Below, piece by piece: positions 1 through 7,194 of a stretch of DNA of 16,399 nt. Below the pieces are notes generated by a model. That model searched no databases. It saw only the letters and a list, made by a program, of their open reading frames with translations, and was not told where the DNA came from. The DNA is taken from contig PBFV01000007.1 in NCBI GenBank assembly GCA_002718935.1, positions 4,402-20,800 of the forward strand. The letters run 5' to 3'. Origin of the DNA: Verrucomicrobiales bacterium (GTDB lineage Bacteria; Verrucomicrobiota; Verrucomicrobiia; Limisphaerales; UBA1100). Position 1 is the stretch's first letter, and the number at the start of each line of letters is the position of its first letter. The translations under genes were made by a program, and so were the position numbers.

Positions 1-2294
1 GGCAACTGGTGGTGACAGCGCATCTTGACGATGGCCGGGTTGAGGACGTGACCCATCGCGCCCGTTTTGCCGTAAAGGATGCCAAGGTGGCCCGCGTGGA
101 ACGCGCACTGGTGCATTCGGTCGGTCTGGGCGACACGCAGGTGCAGGTGGAATTCGGAGGAAAATCCGTGGCGGTACCCATCAAAGCCGCGCATGCGACC
201 CGGCCGGTTTCTTTCTTTTACGACACACTACCGGTCCTCTCCAAGCTGGGCTGCAGCAGCGGTTCTTGTCACGGCTCGCCGCATGGTAAGGGTGGCTTTC
301 GCCTGTCACTGCGCGCATTTGATCCGGCGCTCGATACTTTCACCCTGACGCGAGAGGAACTCGGTCGACGCACCAACCCGCTCAATCCCGCCACCAGCCT
401 TTTGTTGGCCAAGCCGCTCATGGAGGTTGCCCACGAAGGAGGTCGACGCTTCCGCAAGGGCGACCGTACGTACAGGCTGCTGCGCGACTGGATCGCCAGC
501 GGCTGTGAAGTGGAGGAGGATCAGCCTGACTGCGTGAAGGTGGAGGTGACGCCGGCTTCCGGCCGCGTGCTCAAACATCCCGCGTGGCAGCAACAGCTCA
601 GTGTGCTGGCGCATTATTCGGACGGCACACAGCGTGACATCACTCACCTGGCGGTTTTTGAAAGCTCCGACAACGAGGTGGCGGACATCAGCGCCTCCGG
701 TTTGGTCACGGGTTTTCGGCGCGGCGAGGCGGCTGTGCTCGTGCGTTACCTGCATCTCATCGAAAGCACGCTGCTGACGTTTACGCGCGATGTGGATGGT
801 TTCCGGTGGCCCAACCTGCCGCAACAGAATTACGTGGATCGTCACATCGATGACAAGCTGCAGCAATTGCAGTTTGCGCCGGCGCCCTTGAGTGATGATG
901 CCACGTTTATCCGCCGGGTGCACTTGGATGTGATCGGCACCTTGCCGACCATCAAGGAAACCGCGGTATTTGTGAATGATCTCGCAACGGACAAACGCGC
1001 AAAGTTGATCGATCGCCTGCTCAATCGGCCAGAGCACTCGCAGTTTTGGGCACTGAAATGGGGTGACCTGTTGCGGTTATCGGTGAAGCAAATTGGAGCA
1101 CCCAGCGTGCACAAGTATCATCGCTGGATCGAGGGCGCCTTGGGCCGCAATATGCCGTATGATCAATTTGCCCAATCACTCCTCACCGCCAGTGGCAGCA
1201 CGCTGATCAATCCGCCAGCCAATTTTTACCGCACCTCAGCCAATCGCGATGATGCGGTGGAAACCGCGGCGCAGATATTCCTCGGCACCCGCATTCAGTG
1301 CGCCAAATGCCATAACCACCCGTTCGAGCGTTGGACGCAGGATAACTATTACGGCATGGCGTCCTTCTTCAATCGCGTGGAACGCAAGCGCACGGGAAAA
1401 GGCGACGAGACGCTGATCCTGTCGCAATACGTCGGCGAGGTGCACCATCCGCTGAACGGTAAGTTGATGAAGCCCTGGGCACCGGTTGCCGGTGAATTGC
1501 CGGTGGAAGATGCCGCTGACCGGCGCGCGGCTTTTGCCCAATGGTTGACTGGCCCGCGCAACCCGTTCTTTGCCCGTGTGGAAGTCAACCGCCTGTGGGC
1601 GCACCTGATGGGCCGCGGCATCGTGGAGCCGTTTGATGATTTTCGCGATACCAACCCGCCGGCCAATGCGCCGTTGCTGGATGCCTTGGCGAAGGATTTC
1701 GTGCGGAGCGGATTCGATCGCCGGCACATTCTCCGGACCATCCTGAAGAGCCGCACCTATCAGGCCGCGTCTACGCGCAATGAATTCAACAAGGATGATC
1801 GCAAATACTTTTCGCATTACCGGCCGCGCATGATGTCCGCCGAGCAATTGCTCGATGCCATCGGGCAGGTGACCGGTCTCCCCGAGCGTATCGGTGGCAT
1901 GCCGGCGGACATGAAATGCACCCAGTTGCCGGCGCCGGAGTTGGCGAAGATTGATTTTCTCAAGGTGTTTGGCCAACCCGAACGGCAGTCCGCCTGTGAA
2001 TGCGAACGCACGGATGACACCAGCCTTGAGCGGGCGCTGCAGTTATATAACGGCAAGCTGCTCAACGACCGGTTGCGCAACGGCGGCAACCGGTTCCGTC
2101 GCGCCATGGCCGCGGGCAAGAAGGACGAAGACGTGCTCCGCGAATTTTACCTCGTCGCCCTGAGCCGTCCGCCTTCGGCCAGAGAACTGCAACTCGCCCT
2201 CGCGCATCTTGGCACCGCCAAGGATCGGAATGCCGCGATGGAAGACATTGCGTGGGCAATTTTAAACAAGACCGAGTTTCTCTTTCAGCACTAG
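1..2294 (+). CDS. DUF1549/DUF1553 planctomycete-type cytochrome protein with Ig-like domains, 5'-truncated
   Basis: The reading frame is open to the left edge, so the true start lies outside the window; the GTG at 9 is only the first start-type codon. Residue numbers count from that GTG. The order seen is the end of a bacterial Ig-like (BIG2) domain (1-60), a heme-like segment with C82-x4-C87-H88, a second BIG2 domain (about 175-260), a DUF1549/PSCyt2 region (about 275-455) containing a canonical CAKCH at 431-435, and a DUF1553 region (about 505-740) ending in FLFQH. Proteins of this family are secreted and abundant in Planctomycetota and Verrucomicrobiota, often next to other cytochrome-domain genes. 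Their reaction is not established, and roles in extracytoplasmic redox chemistry or polymer breakdown are inferred. The next gene starts 2 bp after the stop, so the two are likely co-transcribed. Family assignment is secure; function is not. Confidence 0.93.
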   Translation, partial: QLVVTAHLDDGRVEDVTHRARFAVKDAKVARVERALVHSVGLGDTQVQVEFGGKSVAVPIKAAHATRPVSFFYDTLPVLSKLGCSSGSCHGSPHGKGGFRLSLRAFDPALDTFTLTREELGRRTNPLNPATSLLLAKPLMEVAHEGGRRFRKGDRTYRLLRDWIASGCEVEEDQPDCVKVEVTPASGRVLKHPAWQQQLSVLAHYSDGTQRDITHLAVFESSDNEVADISASGLVTGFRRGEAAVLVRYLHLIESTLLTFTRDVDGFRWPNLPQQNYVDRHIDDKLQQLQFAPAPLSDDATFIRRVHLDVIGTLPTIKETAVFVNDLATDKRAKLIDRLLNRPEHSQFWALKWGDLLRLSVKQIGAPSVHKYHRWIEGALGRNMPYDQFAQSLLTASGSTLINPPANFYRTSANRDDAVETAAQIFLGTRIQCAKCHNHPFERWTQDNYYGMASFFNRVERKRTGKGDETLILSQYVGEVHHPLNGKLMKPWAPVAGELPVEDAADRRAAFAQWLTGPRNPFFARVEVNRLWAHLMGRGIVEPFDDFRDTNPPANAPLLDALAKDFVRSGFDRRHILRTILKSRTYQAASTRNEFNKDDRKYFSHYRPRMMSAEQLLDAIGQVTGLPERIGGMPADMKCTQLPAPELAKIDFLKVFGQPERQSACECERTDDTSLERALQLYNGKLLNDRLRNGGNRFRRAMAAGKKDEDVLREFYLVALSRPPSARELQLALAHLGTAKDRNAAMEDIAWAILNKTEFLFQH

Positions 2295-2296
2295 TA

Positions 2297-3616
2297 ATGC
2301 GCCTTGCCCTTCTGGTTTTAATTTTCGTGATGGTTCGGTGGATTAACGCGGCCGACGTCAGTTTTCGCCGCGATCTGGCATCGGTGCTAGTTCAGAAATG
2401 TTTGGTGTGCCACGGCCCCAAAAAAGCCAAGGGCAGTTACCGCGTGGATACATTTGCCAAGTTGCTGATGCAGGGCGATACAGGTGAGCCGATGATTACG
2501 GCCGGTAAGCCCGGCATGAGCGAGTTGTTTTACCGGCTGAGTACGAAGGACGCTGATGAGCGGATGCCTCAGGATGATGATCCGCTGTCGCCGGAGGTGG
2601 TGGCAAAGTTTAAACAATGGATCGAGGCGGGGGCCAAGTTTGATGGCGGTGATCCGAAGGCGTTGCTGGCGACAATTTTGCCGCCGCCGAATCATCCGGA
2701 TCCGCCGGCTGCTTATCCGCGCGCGGTGCCGATCACGGCGTTGGCGTTCGGGGTGAGCGGCGAATCAGTTTTTGTTTCCGGTTACCACGAGATTTCGCAA
2801 TGGAACGTGGCCGACGGGAAGCTACAGCAACGCATCAAGCGCCAGGGAGAACGCACGTACGGACTGAGTATCAGCCCCCACGGCAAATGGCTGGCAGCCG
2901 CCAGCGGCCAGCCCGGTCGACTGGGCGAGGTTCGTTTATTTCACACGGCTGATGGGAAGCTGGACGGGGTGCTGGCCACCGCCACGGATGTGATGCTGGA
3001 TGTGGCGTTCGACCCTGCCGGTGAACGGCTGGTGGCCGGCGGCGCGGACGGACAAGTGCGTCTGATTGATTTTGAATCGCGCAAAGTGACCCAAACGCTG
3101 GGGCTGCATTCGGATTGGGTGAATGCGGTGACGTGGGATAATAACGGTTCACGATTCGCCACCGCCAGCCGTGATCATACGGCCAAGGTCTACGATGTGA
3201 CCGCCAATAAATCGCTCGTGACCTTTGCCGGGCATGGCAAGAACGTCCGCGGTGTGGTGTTCCATCCCGGTGGGCGAGAATTGTTCACCAGTGGTATGGA
3301 CAAGAAAGTGCAGCGCTGGCGCATCTCCGATGGTAAGCGGGTGCGCGACATTGGCTTTGGCGCGGAACTGTTCAAGTTGGCCCGCCATGAGAATTTTCTC
3401 TTCGTGCCCGCGGCCGACAACCGCGTGCGCCGTTATCAGGCCAATGACCAAAAGCACGTGGGAGATTTTCCGCTGGATGACTGGGCCGTGAGTGTGGCGC
3501 TTTCGCCGGATGGCAAGCGTCTGGCCGCCGGCGGTTTTAATGGGCAGGTGCGCGTTTGGAATCTTGAAGACGCCAAGGAAATCAATTCCTTCATCGCCGT
3601 GCCGGGCTTGAAATAA
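2297..3616 (+). CDS. Secreted cytochrome c (PSCyt1-type)-WD40 propeller fusion
   Basis: The 439-residue protein begins at the ATG 2 bp after the preceding TAG. An upstream in-frame start at 2252 would run inside the previous gene and would bury the signal peptide, so 2297 is preferred. Residues 1-18 form a hydrophobic signal peptide ending near INA-AD. A PSCyt1/cytochrome c-like domain follows, with one CLVCH heme motif at residues 35-39 and a downstream RMPQDDDPLS segment that could supply the distal Met. From about residue 150 to the end I count seven WD40-like units, each closing on a strand such as VRLIDFES or VRVWNLED, enough for one complete propeller. This cytochrome-WD40 architecture is common in Planctomycetota and Verrucomicrobiota. 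The propeller probably mediates protein contacts and the heme domain electron transfer, possibly with the DUF1549/1553 partner; both roles are inferred. No terminator is visible in the 19 bp before the convergent gene. Confidence 0.9.
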   Translation: MRLALLVLIFVMVRWINAADVSFRRDLASVLVQKCLVCHGPKKAKGSYRVDTFAKLLMQGDTGEPMITAGKPGMSELFYRLSTKDADERMPQDDDPLSPEVVAKFKQWIEAGAKFDGGDPKALLATILPPPNHPDPPAAYPRAVPITALAFGVSGESVFVSGYHEISQWNVADGKLQQRIKRQGERTYGLSISPHGKWLAAASGQPGRLGEVRLFHTADGKLDGVLATATDVMLDVAFDPAGERLVAGGADGQVRLIDFESRKVTQTLGLHSDWVNAVTWDNNGSRFATASRDHTAKVYDVTANKSLVTFAGHGKNVRGVVFHPGGRELFTSGMDKKVQRWRISDGKRVRDIGFGAELFKLARHENFLFVPAADNRVRRYQANDQKHVGDFPLDDWAVSVALSPDGKRLAAGGFNGQVRVWNLEDAKEINSFIAVPGLK

Positions 3617-3635
3617 GGCCCGGATCAATTCAAAT

Positions 3636-4817
3636 TTACTTCAGCTTCGCCAGCGCGTTGCCGCGTTCCTTTAATGGGATTGGGACGGCCGCGCCATTTT
3701 GGCGGTGCGATTCAAAGACCCCGCAGATCATTTCCACTGTCATGCCACCCTCGGCGAGGTTGCACAATGGCTCGCGATCTTCATGAATGGCACGCACCAG
3801 ATCGGTCGCGGGCGTGACGTGATTGTGTACGGCTTGGACTGCTTCGAGCTTGGTTTCCGGTTCGCCGGGGCCGTCGGTGGTGAAGGGAATCCATGGGCGT
3901 GACTCGCGCGTGGGGCCGAGCGGATTGCCGGGGACCCAGTAGGCAAAGGGCTGGCGGTCGGCACGAATGGCAATGATGCCTTTGCTGCCGATGAGGTGCA
4001 GGCCGAAGCCGTGGTTTTGCGTGCCGTCGTTGGCGATGGAATCAAAATAGGCGATTGTGCCTCGTTCCATTTCGTAACGGGCGTGGAGTGAATTTCCGGC
4101 CAGTGGCCCGAGGCCTTCATTGCCGGGTTTTACATGGGTGGCGGTGACGGGTTGGCCATCCTGAAACATCCGGGCCGAGCAGGTGTGCGGGGCGCCGCCA
4201 AAGTAATGGATGAGGTTCATGATGTGCGAGCCGAGTACCCAGAGATCTTCACCGCCCCCGCGCCGATCGCCTTTGCCGCGGGCGCGAATCTCCAGCAGCT
4301 TGCCCAGTTGGCCATCGGCGATGAATTGGTCGATGACGACCAGCATCGGGTGCCAGCGGTTGCGGTGGGCGATGGCGATCTTCGTACCATGTTTTTTGCA
4401 GGCGGTGCTGAGTGAATCAACCTCGGCGGGTGTGCGCACAAACGGTTTCTCAATATAAATCCCGCGCGCACCGGTCTCGATGGCGGCGTGGGCCATGTCG
4501 TGATGTTGATCGGCATGGCGTGGGCACACGGCAACGATATCCGGCTTCACTTCGCGCAGCATGGTTCGGTAATTGGCGAAGCCTTCTGTAACCTGCAGTT
4601 TCTTTTTCGCATTGGCCAAGCCGCCACCGTGGGCATCGGCGACAGCGACGATTTCAGTCTCGGTCACCTTTAGCCAAACAGTGTCGAGTCCGTGCCCGTA
4701 ATTTCCACGGCCGGTATGGCCGATCACTCCCACGCGCAGCTTGCGCGGCGGGTTCCTGGCGAGAACAGCAGTCGCCACGGCGGTACTGCCGGAGGTTAGG
4801 AAGGTGCGACGATTCAT
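3636..4817 (-). CDS. Tat-exported Gfo/Idh/MocA family oxidoreductase
   Basis: This 393-residue protein starts at an ATG with a twin-arginine signal (NRRTFLTSG at residues 2-10, then a short hydrophobic Ala-rich stretch), so it is probably folded and exported to the periplasm. A Rossmann-type nucleotide-binding segment (LRVGVIGHTGRGN) follows, then the family hallmark E123-K124-P125 in IYIEKPF. The C-terminal half is the alpha/beta substrate domain. Members oxidise or reduce sugars and related polyols using NAD(P), sometimes as glycosidases through a redox cycle; no substrate can be assigned here. It is convergent with the cytochrome-WD40 gene and divergent from the LURP-one gene, so it appears to be a single-gene unit. 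I see no good Shine-Dalgarno sequence before the ATG. Confidence 0.92.
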   Translation of the reverse strand: MNRRTFLTSGSTAVATAVLARNPPRKLRVGVIGHTGRGNYGHGLDTVWLKVTETEIVAVADAHGGGLANAKKKLQVTEGFANYRTMLREVKPDIVAVCPRHADQHHDMAHAAIETGARGIYIEKPFVRTPAEVDSLSTACKKHGTKIAIAHRNRWHPMLVVIDQFIADGQLGKLLEIRARGKGDRRGGGEDLWVLGSHIMNLIHYFGGAPHTCSARMFQDGQPVTATHVKPGNEGLGPLAGNSLHARYEMERGTIAYFDSIANDGTQNHGFGLHLIGSKGIIAIRADRQPFAYWVPGNPLGPTRESRPWIPFTTDGPGEPETKLEAVQAVHNHVTPATDLVRAIHEDREPLCNLAEGGMTVEMICGVFESHRQNGAAVPIPLKERGNALAKLK

Positions 4818-5046
4818 GGGTGAAGGGTGAGGGTTGGGAGTCGAATGTCAATTAGCGGTTGAAACAATCCGGTTTGAAAAGGAAACGGGGTCATGCCTTT
4901 TCAACTTCCCCTTTGTCAAGTGGTACCGATTCCTGGCGATCAGGTTCGCTGCAAATTGATGGCGTAGATCGGTTGCAGGAGGGAGGTTGATAAGTTTGGT
5001 GCTTTCGGTTTTACCCTGGTAAGTAAGTGGTTCACTATTCGCGCAA

Positions 5047-5652
5047 ATGAGTGCCGAACTTCCGCCTCCCTTAACCCAATTTCATCACACCAACTATTTG
5101 ATCCGCCAAAAAGTGTTCAAATTGTTTGGCGGCGCCTTTCACATTTTTGATCCGGCGGGTAACGTGGTATTTTACTCCAAGCAAAAGGCGTTCAAGCTGA
5201 AGGAGGATATCCGGGTGTATACTGGTGAAGACATGGGCACGGAGTTGTTGACCATTCGCACTGACCAGATCATCGACTTAGGTGCGACGTATCATGTGCA
5301 TGACCCGCAGCAAGGCGGCGTGTTGGTAGGCAGCCTGAAGCGGGAAGGGTTAAAGTCTGTCCTGCGTGATGAGTGGCTGTTTCTGGATCCGGTTGGGCGA
5401 CAGATCGGAACAATTCAGGAAGACAGCACAGCACTAGCTTTACTAAGGCGTTTGGTGGTCGGCTGGTTGTTGCCGCAAAAATATTTCGGGACCATCGGCA
5501 ACACACCTGTCTCGCTGTTTACTCGCAACTTCAATCCCTTCGTAAGTAAGGTGCAGCTGGATTATTCAATGGATACACAGGGGCTTCTGGACCGCCGCTT
5601 GGGCATTGCGGCGGCGGTGCTATTGTTGGCGATTGAGGGAAAACAGAGCTAA
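5047..5652 (+). CDS. LURP-one-related (Tubby-like fold) protein
   Basis: The 201-residue product has no signal peptide. Its core resembles the LURP-one/phospholipid scramblase superfamily: a string of short beta strands with the FHIFDPAGNVVFYSKQKAFK-type opening near residues 31-50, then YHVHDPQ and a second strand set containing VGSLKREG and a DEWLFLDP segment. This fold is a 12-stranded barrel around a central helix. The hydrophobic C-terminal stretch (GIAAAVLLLAIEG) may be that helix rather than a membrane anchor. Bacterial members have no agreed function; lipid binding is suggested only by relatives. The ATG lacks an obvious Shine-Dalgarno sequence, and an in-frame TAA at 5020-5022 excludes a much longer N-terminus. 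The gene stands alone, with a 229-bp upstream gap and its own terminator. By eye it is less GC-rich than the polymerase gene that follows. Confidence 0.8.
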   Translation: MSAELPPPLTQFHHTNYLIRQKVFKLFGGAFHIFDPAGNVVFYSKQKAFKLKEDIRVYTGEDMGTELLTIRTDQIIDLGATYHVHDPQQGGVLVGSLKREGLKSVLRDEWLFLDPVGRQIGTIQEDSTALALLRRLVVGWLLPQKYFGTIGNTPVSLFTRNFNPFVSKVQLDYSMDTQGLLDRRLGIAAAVLLLAIEGKQS

Positions 5653-5669
5653 ATGCCCGTTTTAATCAG

Positions 5670-5700
5670 CCGCGCTCCGGGTTTGGGGCGCGGTTTTTTT
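5670..5700 (+). terminator. Intrinsic terminator after LURP-one gene
   Basis: A 9-bp GC-rich stem (CCGCGCTCC paired with GGGGCGCGG, one G-T wobble) encloses a six-base GGGTTT loop and is followed at once by seven T residues. It begins 18 bp after the LURP-one stop codon and points in the same direction. This is a textbook Rho-independent terminator and separates the LURP-one unit from the polymerase gene. Confidence 0.9.
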
Positions 5701-5755
5701 GTGGAAAGACAGTACGGGGCTGCATTTGTCCCACCTCGTGCTTTAGGTTTCAGGG

Positions 5756-5795
5756 CACGTTGACAGCGCGCGCTTTTGCGCAGAAAGTGGACGTG
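5756..5795. promoter_or_regulatory. Dyad-symmetric element upstream of the Y-family polymerase
   Basis: Two nested inverted repeats share one axis between 5775 and 5776: an outer CACGT (5756-5760) with ACGTG (5791-5795), and an inner GCGC-TTTT-GCGC (5770-5781). A perfect TTGACA hexamer lies at 5760-5765 inside the element. At the expected 17-bp spacing the -10 candidate is poor (GAAAGT). The element ends 7 bp before the polymerase ATG. It does not match the E. coli LexA box (CTGT-N8-ACAG) or the Gram-positive form (GAAC-N4-GTTC). It could be an operator or a leader hairpin; neither is shown. Confidence 0.3.
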
Positions 5796-5802
5796 TTCCC
5801 CG

Positions 5803-7128
5803 ATGGTTTCGAGGTTGCCCAGTCGCATTTTGCATGTGGATGGCGACACCTTTTTCGCGAGTTGCGAGGTGGCGCTGGATGCCTCGTTGTCGGGCAGGCC
5901 CGTCTGGGTCGGCGGCGGCCGGCGCGGTGATGGGATTGTGATTGCGGCGAATCGCGAGGCGAAACGCTTTGGCATTCGCACGGGCATGGCATGTTTCGAG
6001 GCAAAACGCGTGTGCCCGCATGGCGTATTGGCTCGGCCGCAGTATGATGAGTATCGGCGGTTGTCCAAGGAGATGTTCCAGATCATGGAGGATTACACGC
6101 CTACGTTGGTGCCGATGTCGATCGATGAAGGCTTCCTTGATTTGACGAGTATGGACCGGCACGTGTGGCGCGACACCACGGTGTCAACGGCGGCGGATTA
6201 TGTGAACGGACTGCGCGATCGCATCCAACAGGAGCTGCGGTTGCCGGTGTCGTCGGGGTTGGGGCGCAGCACGTGGATGGCGAAGCTGGCAACGAGCGCA
6301 GCCAAGCCGGGCTTTGTGGAGGTGCCGCCGGATCGCGAGAAGGAATTTTTGGCGGACCGCCCGGTGGGCGAGCTCGCGGGCGCGGGCAAGCGGCGTGAGC
6401 GGATGCTGGCGGCGCTGGGGGCGTTGACCTTCGGGCACGTGGCGCGGCTGCCGTCCACGGTGATGAAGGATCGCTTCGGTATCTGGGGCCAACAACTGTG
6501 GCTCTTCGCCAACGGCCGCTGGAACGAGCCGCTGCTGCTGGAGGTGAAGGATCGCACGACGATTTCCAGCAACACCACGCTGCCGTATGACGAGCCGGAT
6601 TATGAGGCGGCGCTGGTCTTTGCGCTGAGCGAAAGCACGCGCATGATCGGCCAGCTGCGGCGTGAGGGGCTGCAGCCGCGCGAGATGAGTCTGGCGATTC
6701 GGTTCACGGACTTCACTGAGAGCGCCGCGATGCATCGCTTTGAGCATCCGCAGTTTCGCAACTCGATCATCAATGCCGTGCTCGAGGAACTCTTTGCCGA
6801 GGTGATGGCCGGGCACGCGCAGCCGGTGCGGCAGATTCGCATTTGTTTTTCAAACCTTAAGCCGTTGGACACGCAGCCGACCCTGTGGGGCACCACCGAC
6901 GCCGAGCGCTGGGGCGCCCTTGACGCCGCCATGCAACAGCTTGAGGGCCAATGGGGCGATAGCGCCGTGCTGACCGGGGCGCAATACGCTCTGCGGCATC
7001 AGGATGCCACGCACTCGAATCCCAAGCCGAAATGTCCCTTTGTGCCCGCGCGCGAGATGGCGCAGAAATTGTGGGGGGAGAAGCTGGAGCAGCTGAGTAA
7101 GCACCACGGCGCCATCAAAAAACGGTAG
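5803..7128 (+). CDS. Y-family DNA polymerase, DinB (Pol IV)-like
   Basis: The protein is 441 residues from the ATG at 5803. A TTG at 5776 would add nine residues but falls in the loop of an inverted repeat, and homologous N-termini begin a few residues before the first catalytic Asp. It is an error-prone translesion polymerase acting on stalled replication forks. Visible catalytic motifs are HVDGDTFFASCE (D13, with F18 at the steric-gate position) and VPMSIDEGF (D108, E109). The thumb segment carries a helix-hairpin-helix-like PVGELAGAGKRRERML. QPTLW at 358-362 matches the shape of the beta-clamp-binding pentapeptide (QLSLF-like). The protein is longer than E. coli DinB (351 aa), with an extended C-terminal tail. 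It is monocistronic, between an intrinsic terminator and a large inverted repeat. DinB-like is a family call; orthology to dinB is not certain. Confidence 0.88.
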   Translation: MVSRLPSRILHVDGDTFFASCEVALDASLSGRPVWVGGGRRGDGIVIAANREAKRFGIRTGMACFEAKRVCPHGVLARPQYDEYRRLSKEMFQIMEDYTPTLVPMSIDEGFLDLTSMDRHVWRDTTVSTAADYVNGLRDRIQQELRLPVSSGLGRSTWMAKLATSAAKPGFVEVPPDREKEFLADRPVGELAGAGKRRERMLAALGALTFGHVARLPSTVMKDRFGIWGQQLWLFANGRWNEPLLLEVKDRTTISSNTTLPYDEPDYEAALVFALSESTRMIGQLRREGLQPREMSLAIRFTDFTESAAMHRFEHPQFRNSIINAVLEELFAEVMAGHAQPVRQIRICFSNLKPLDTQPTLWGTTDAERWGALDAAMQQLEGQWGDSAVLTGAQYALRHQDATHSNPKPKCPFVPAREMAQKLWGEKLEQLSKHHGAIKKR

Positions 7129-7130
7129 CG

Positions 7131-7193
7131 GGGAGGGGCAAGTTCCACCTTACCCCTAGTTAAGAATGGGATGAGGTGGAACTCGTTCCTCCC
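7131..7193. terminator. Long inverted repeat between convergent genes, possible bidirectional terminator
   Basis: The arms start with GGGAGG (7131-7136) paired to CCTCCC (7188-7193). They continue through two G-T wobbles and one mismatch into a perfect 10-bp block, AGTTCCACCT (7141-7150) with AGGTGGAACT (7174-7183). A further weak CCC/GGG pairing lies closer to the loop. The repeat fills nearly all of the 66 bp between the polymerase stop and the amidohydrolase stop, so a transcript from either side would fold it. It lacks a T-tract on either strand, so it is not a classical Rho-independent terminator. A bidirectional terminator, a 3'-end stabilising hairpin or a repetitive palindromic element are all possible. 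Confidence 0.55.
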
Positions 7194-7194
7194 A

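Noticed and set aside
2252..2296. Upstream in-frame start for the cytochrome-WD40 gene
   Set aside because: It would overlap the previous gene by 43 bp and place 15 charged/polar residues before an otherwise normal signal peptide starting at 2297.
4893..4967. A 24-codon ORF (MPFQLPLCQVV...) in the gap before the LURP-one gene, with an AGGAAA about ten bases upstream
   Set aside because: Too short, no recognisable character and no second evidence; such ORFs are expected by chance.
4977..5022. Strong purine run AGGAGGGAGG followed by TTG and 11 codons ending in TAA, in frame with the LURP-one gene, and a TTACC-CT-GGTAA palindrome at 5011-5022
   Set aside because: It could be a leader peptide or an operator, but the TTG directly abuts the purine run, the palindrome is only five bases per arm, and no attenuator-type alternative hairpin is visible.
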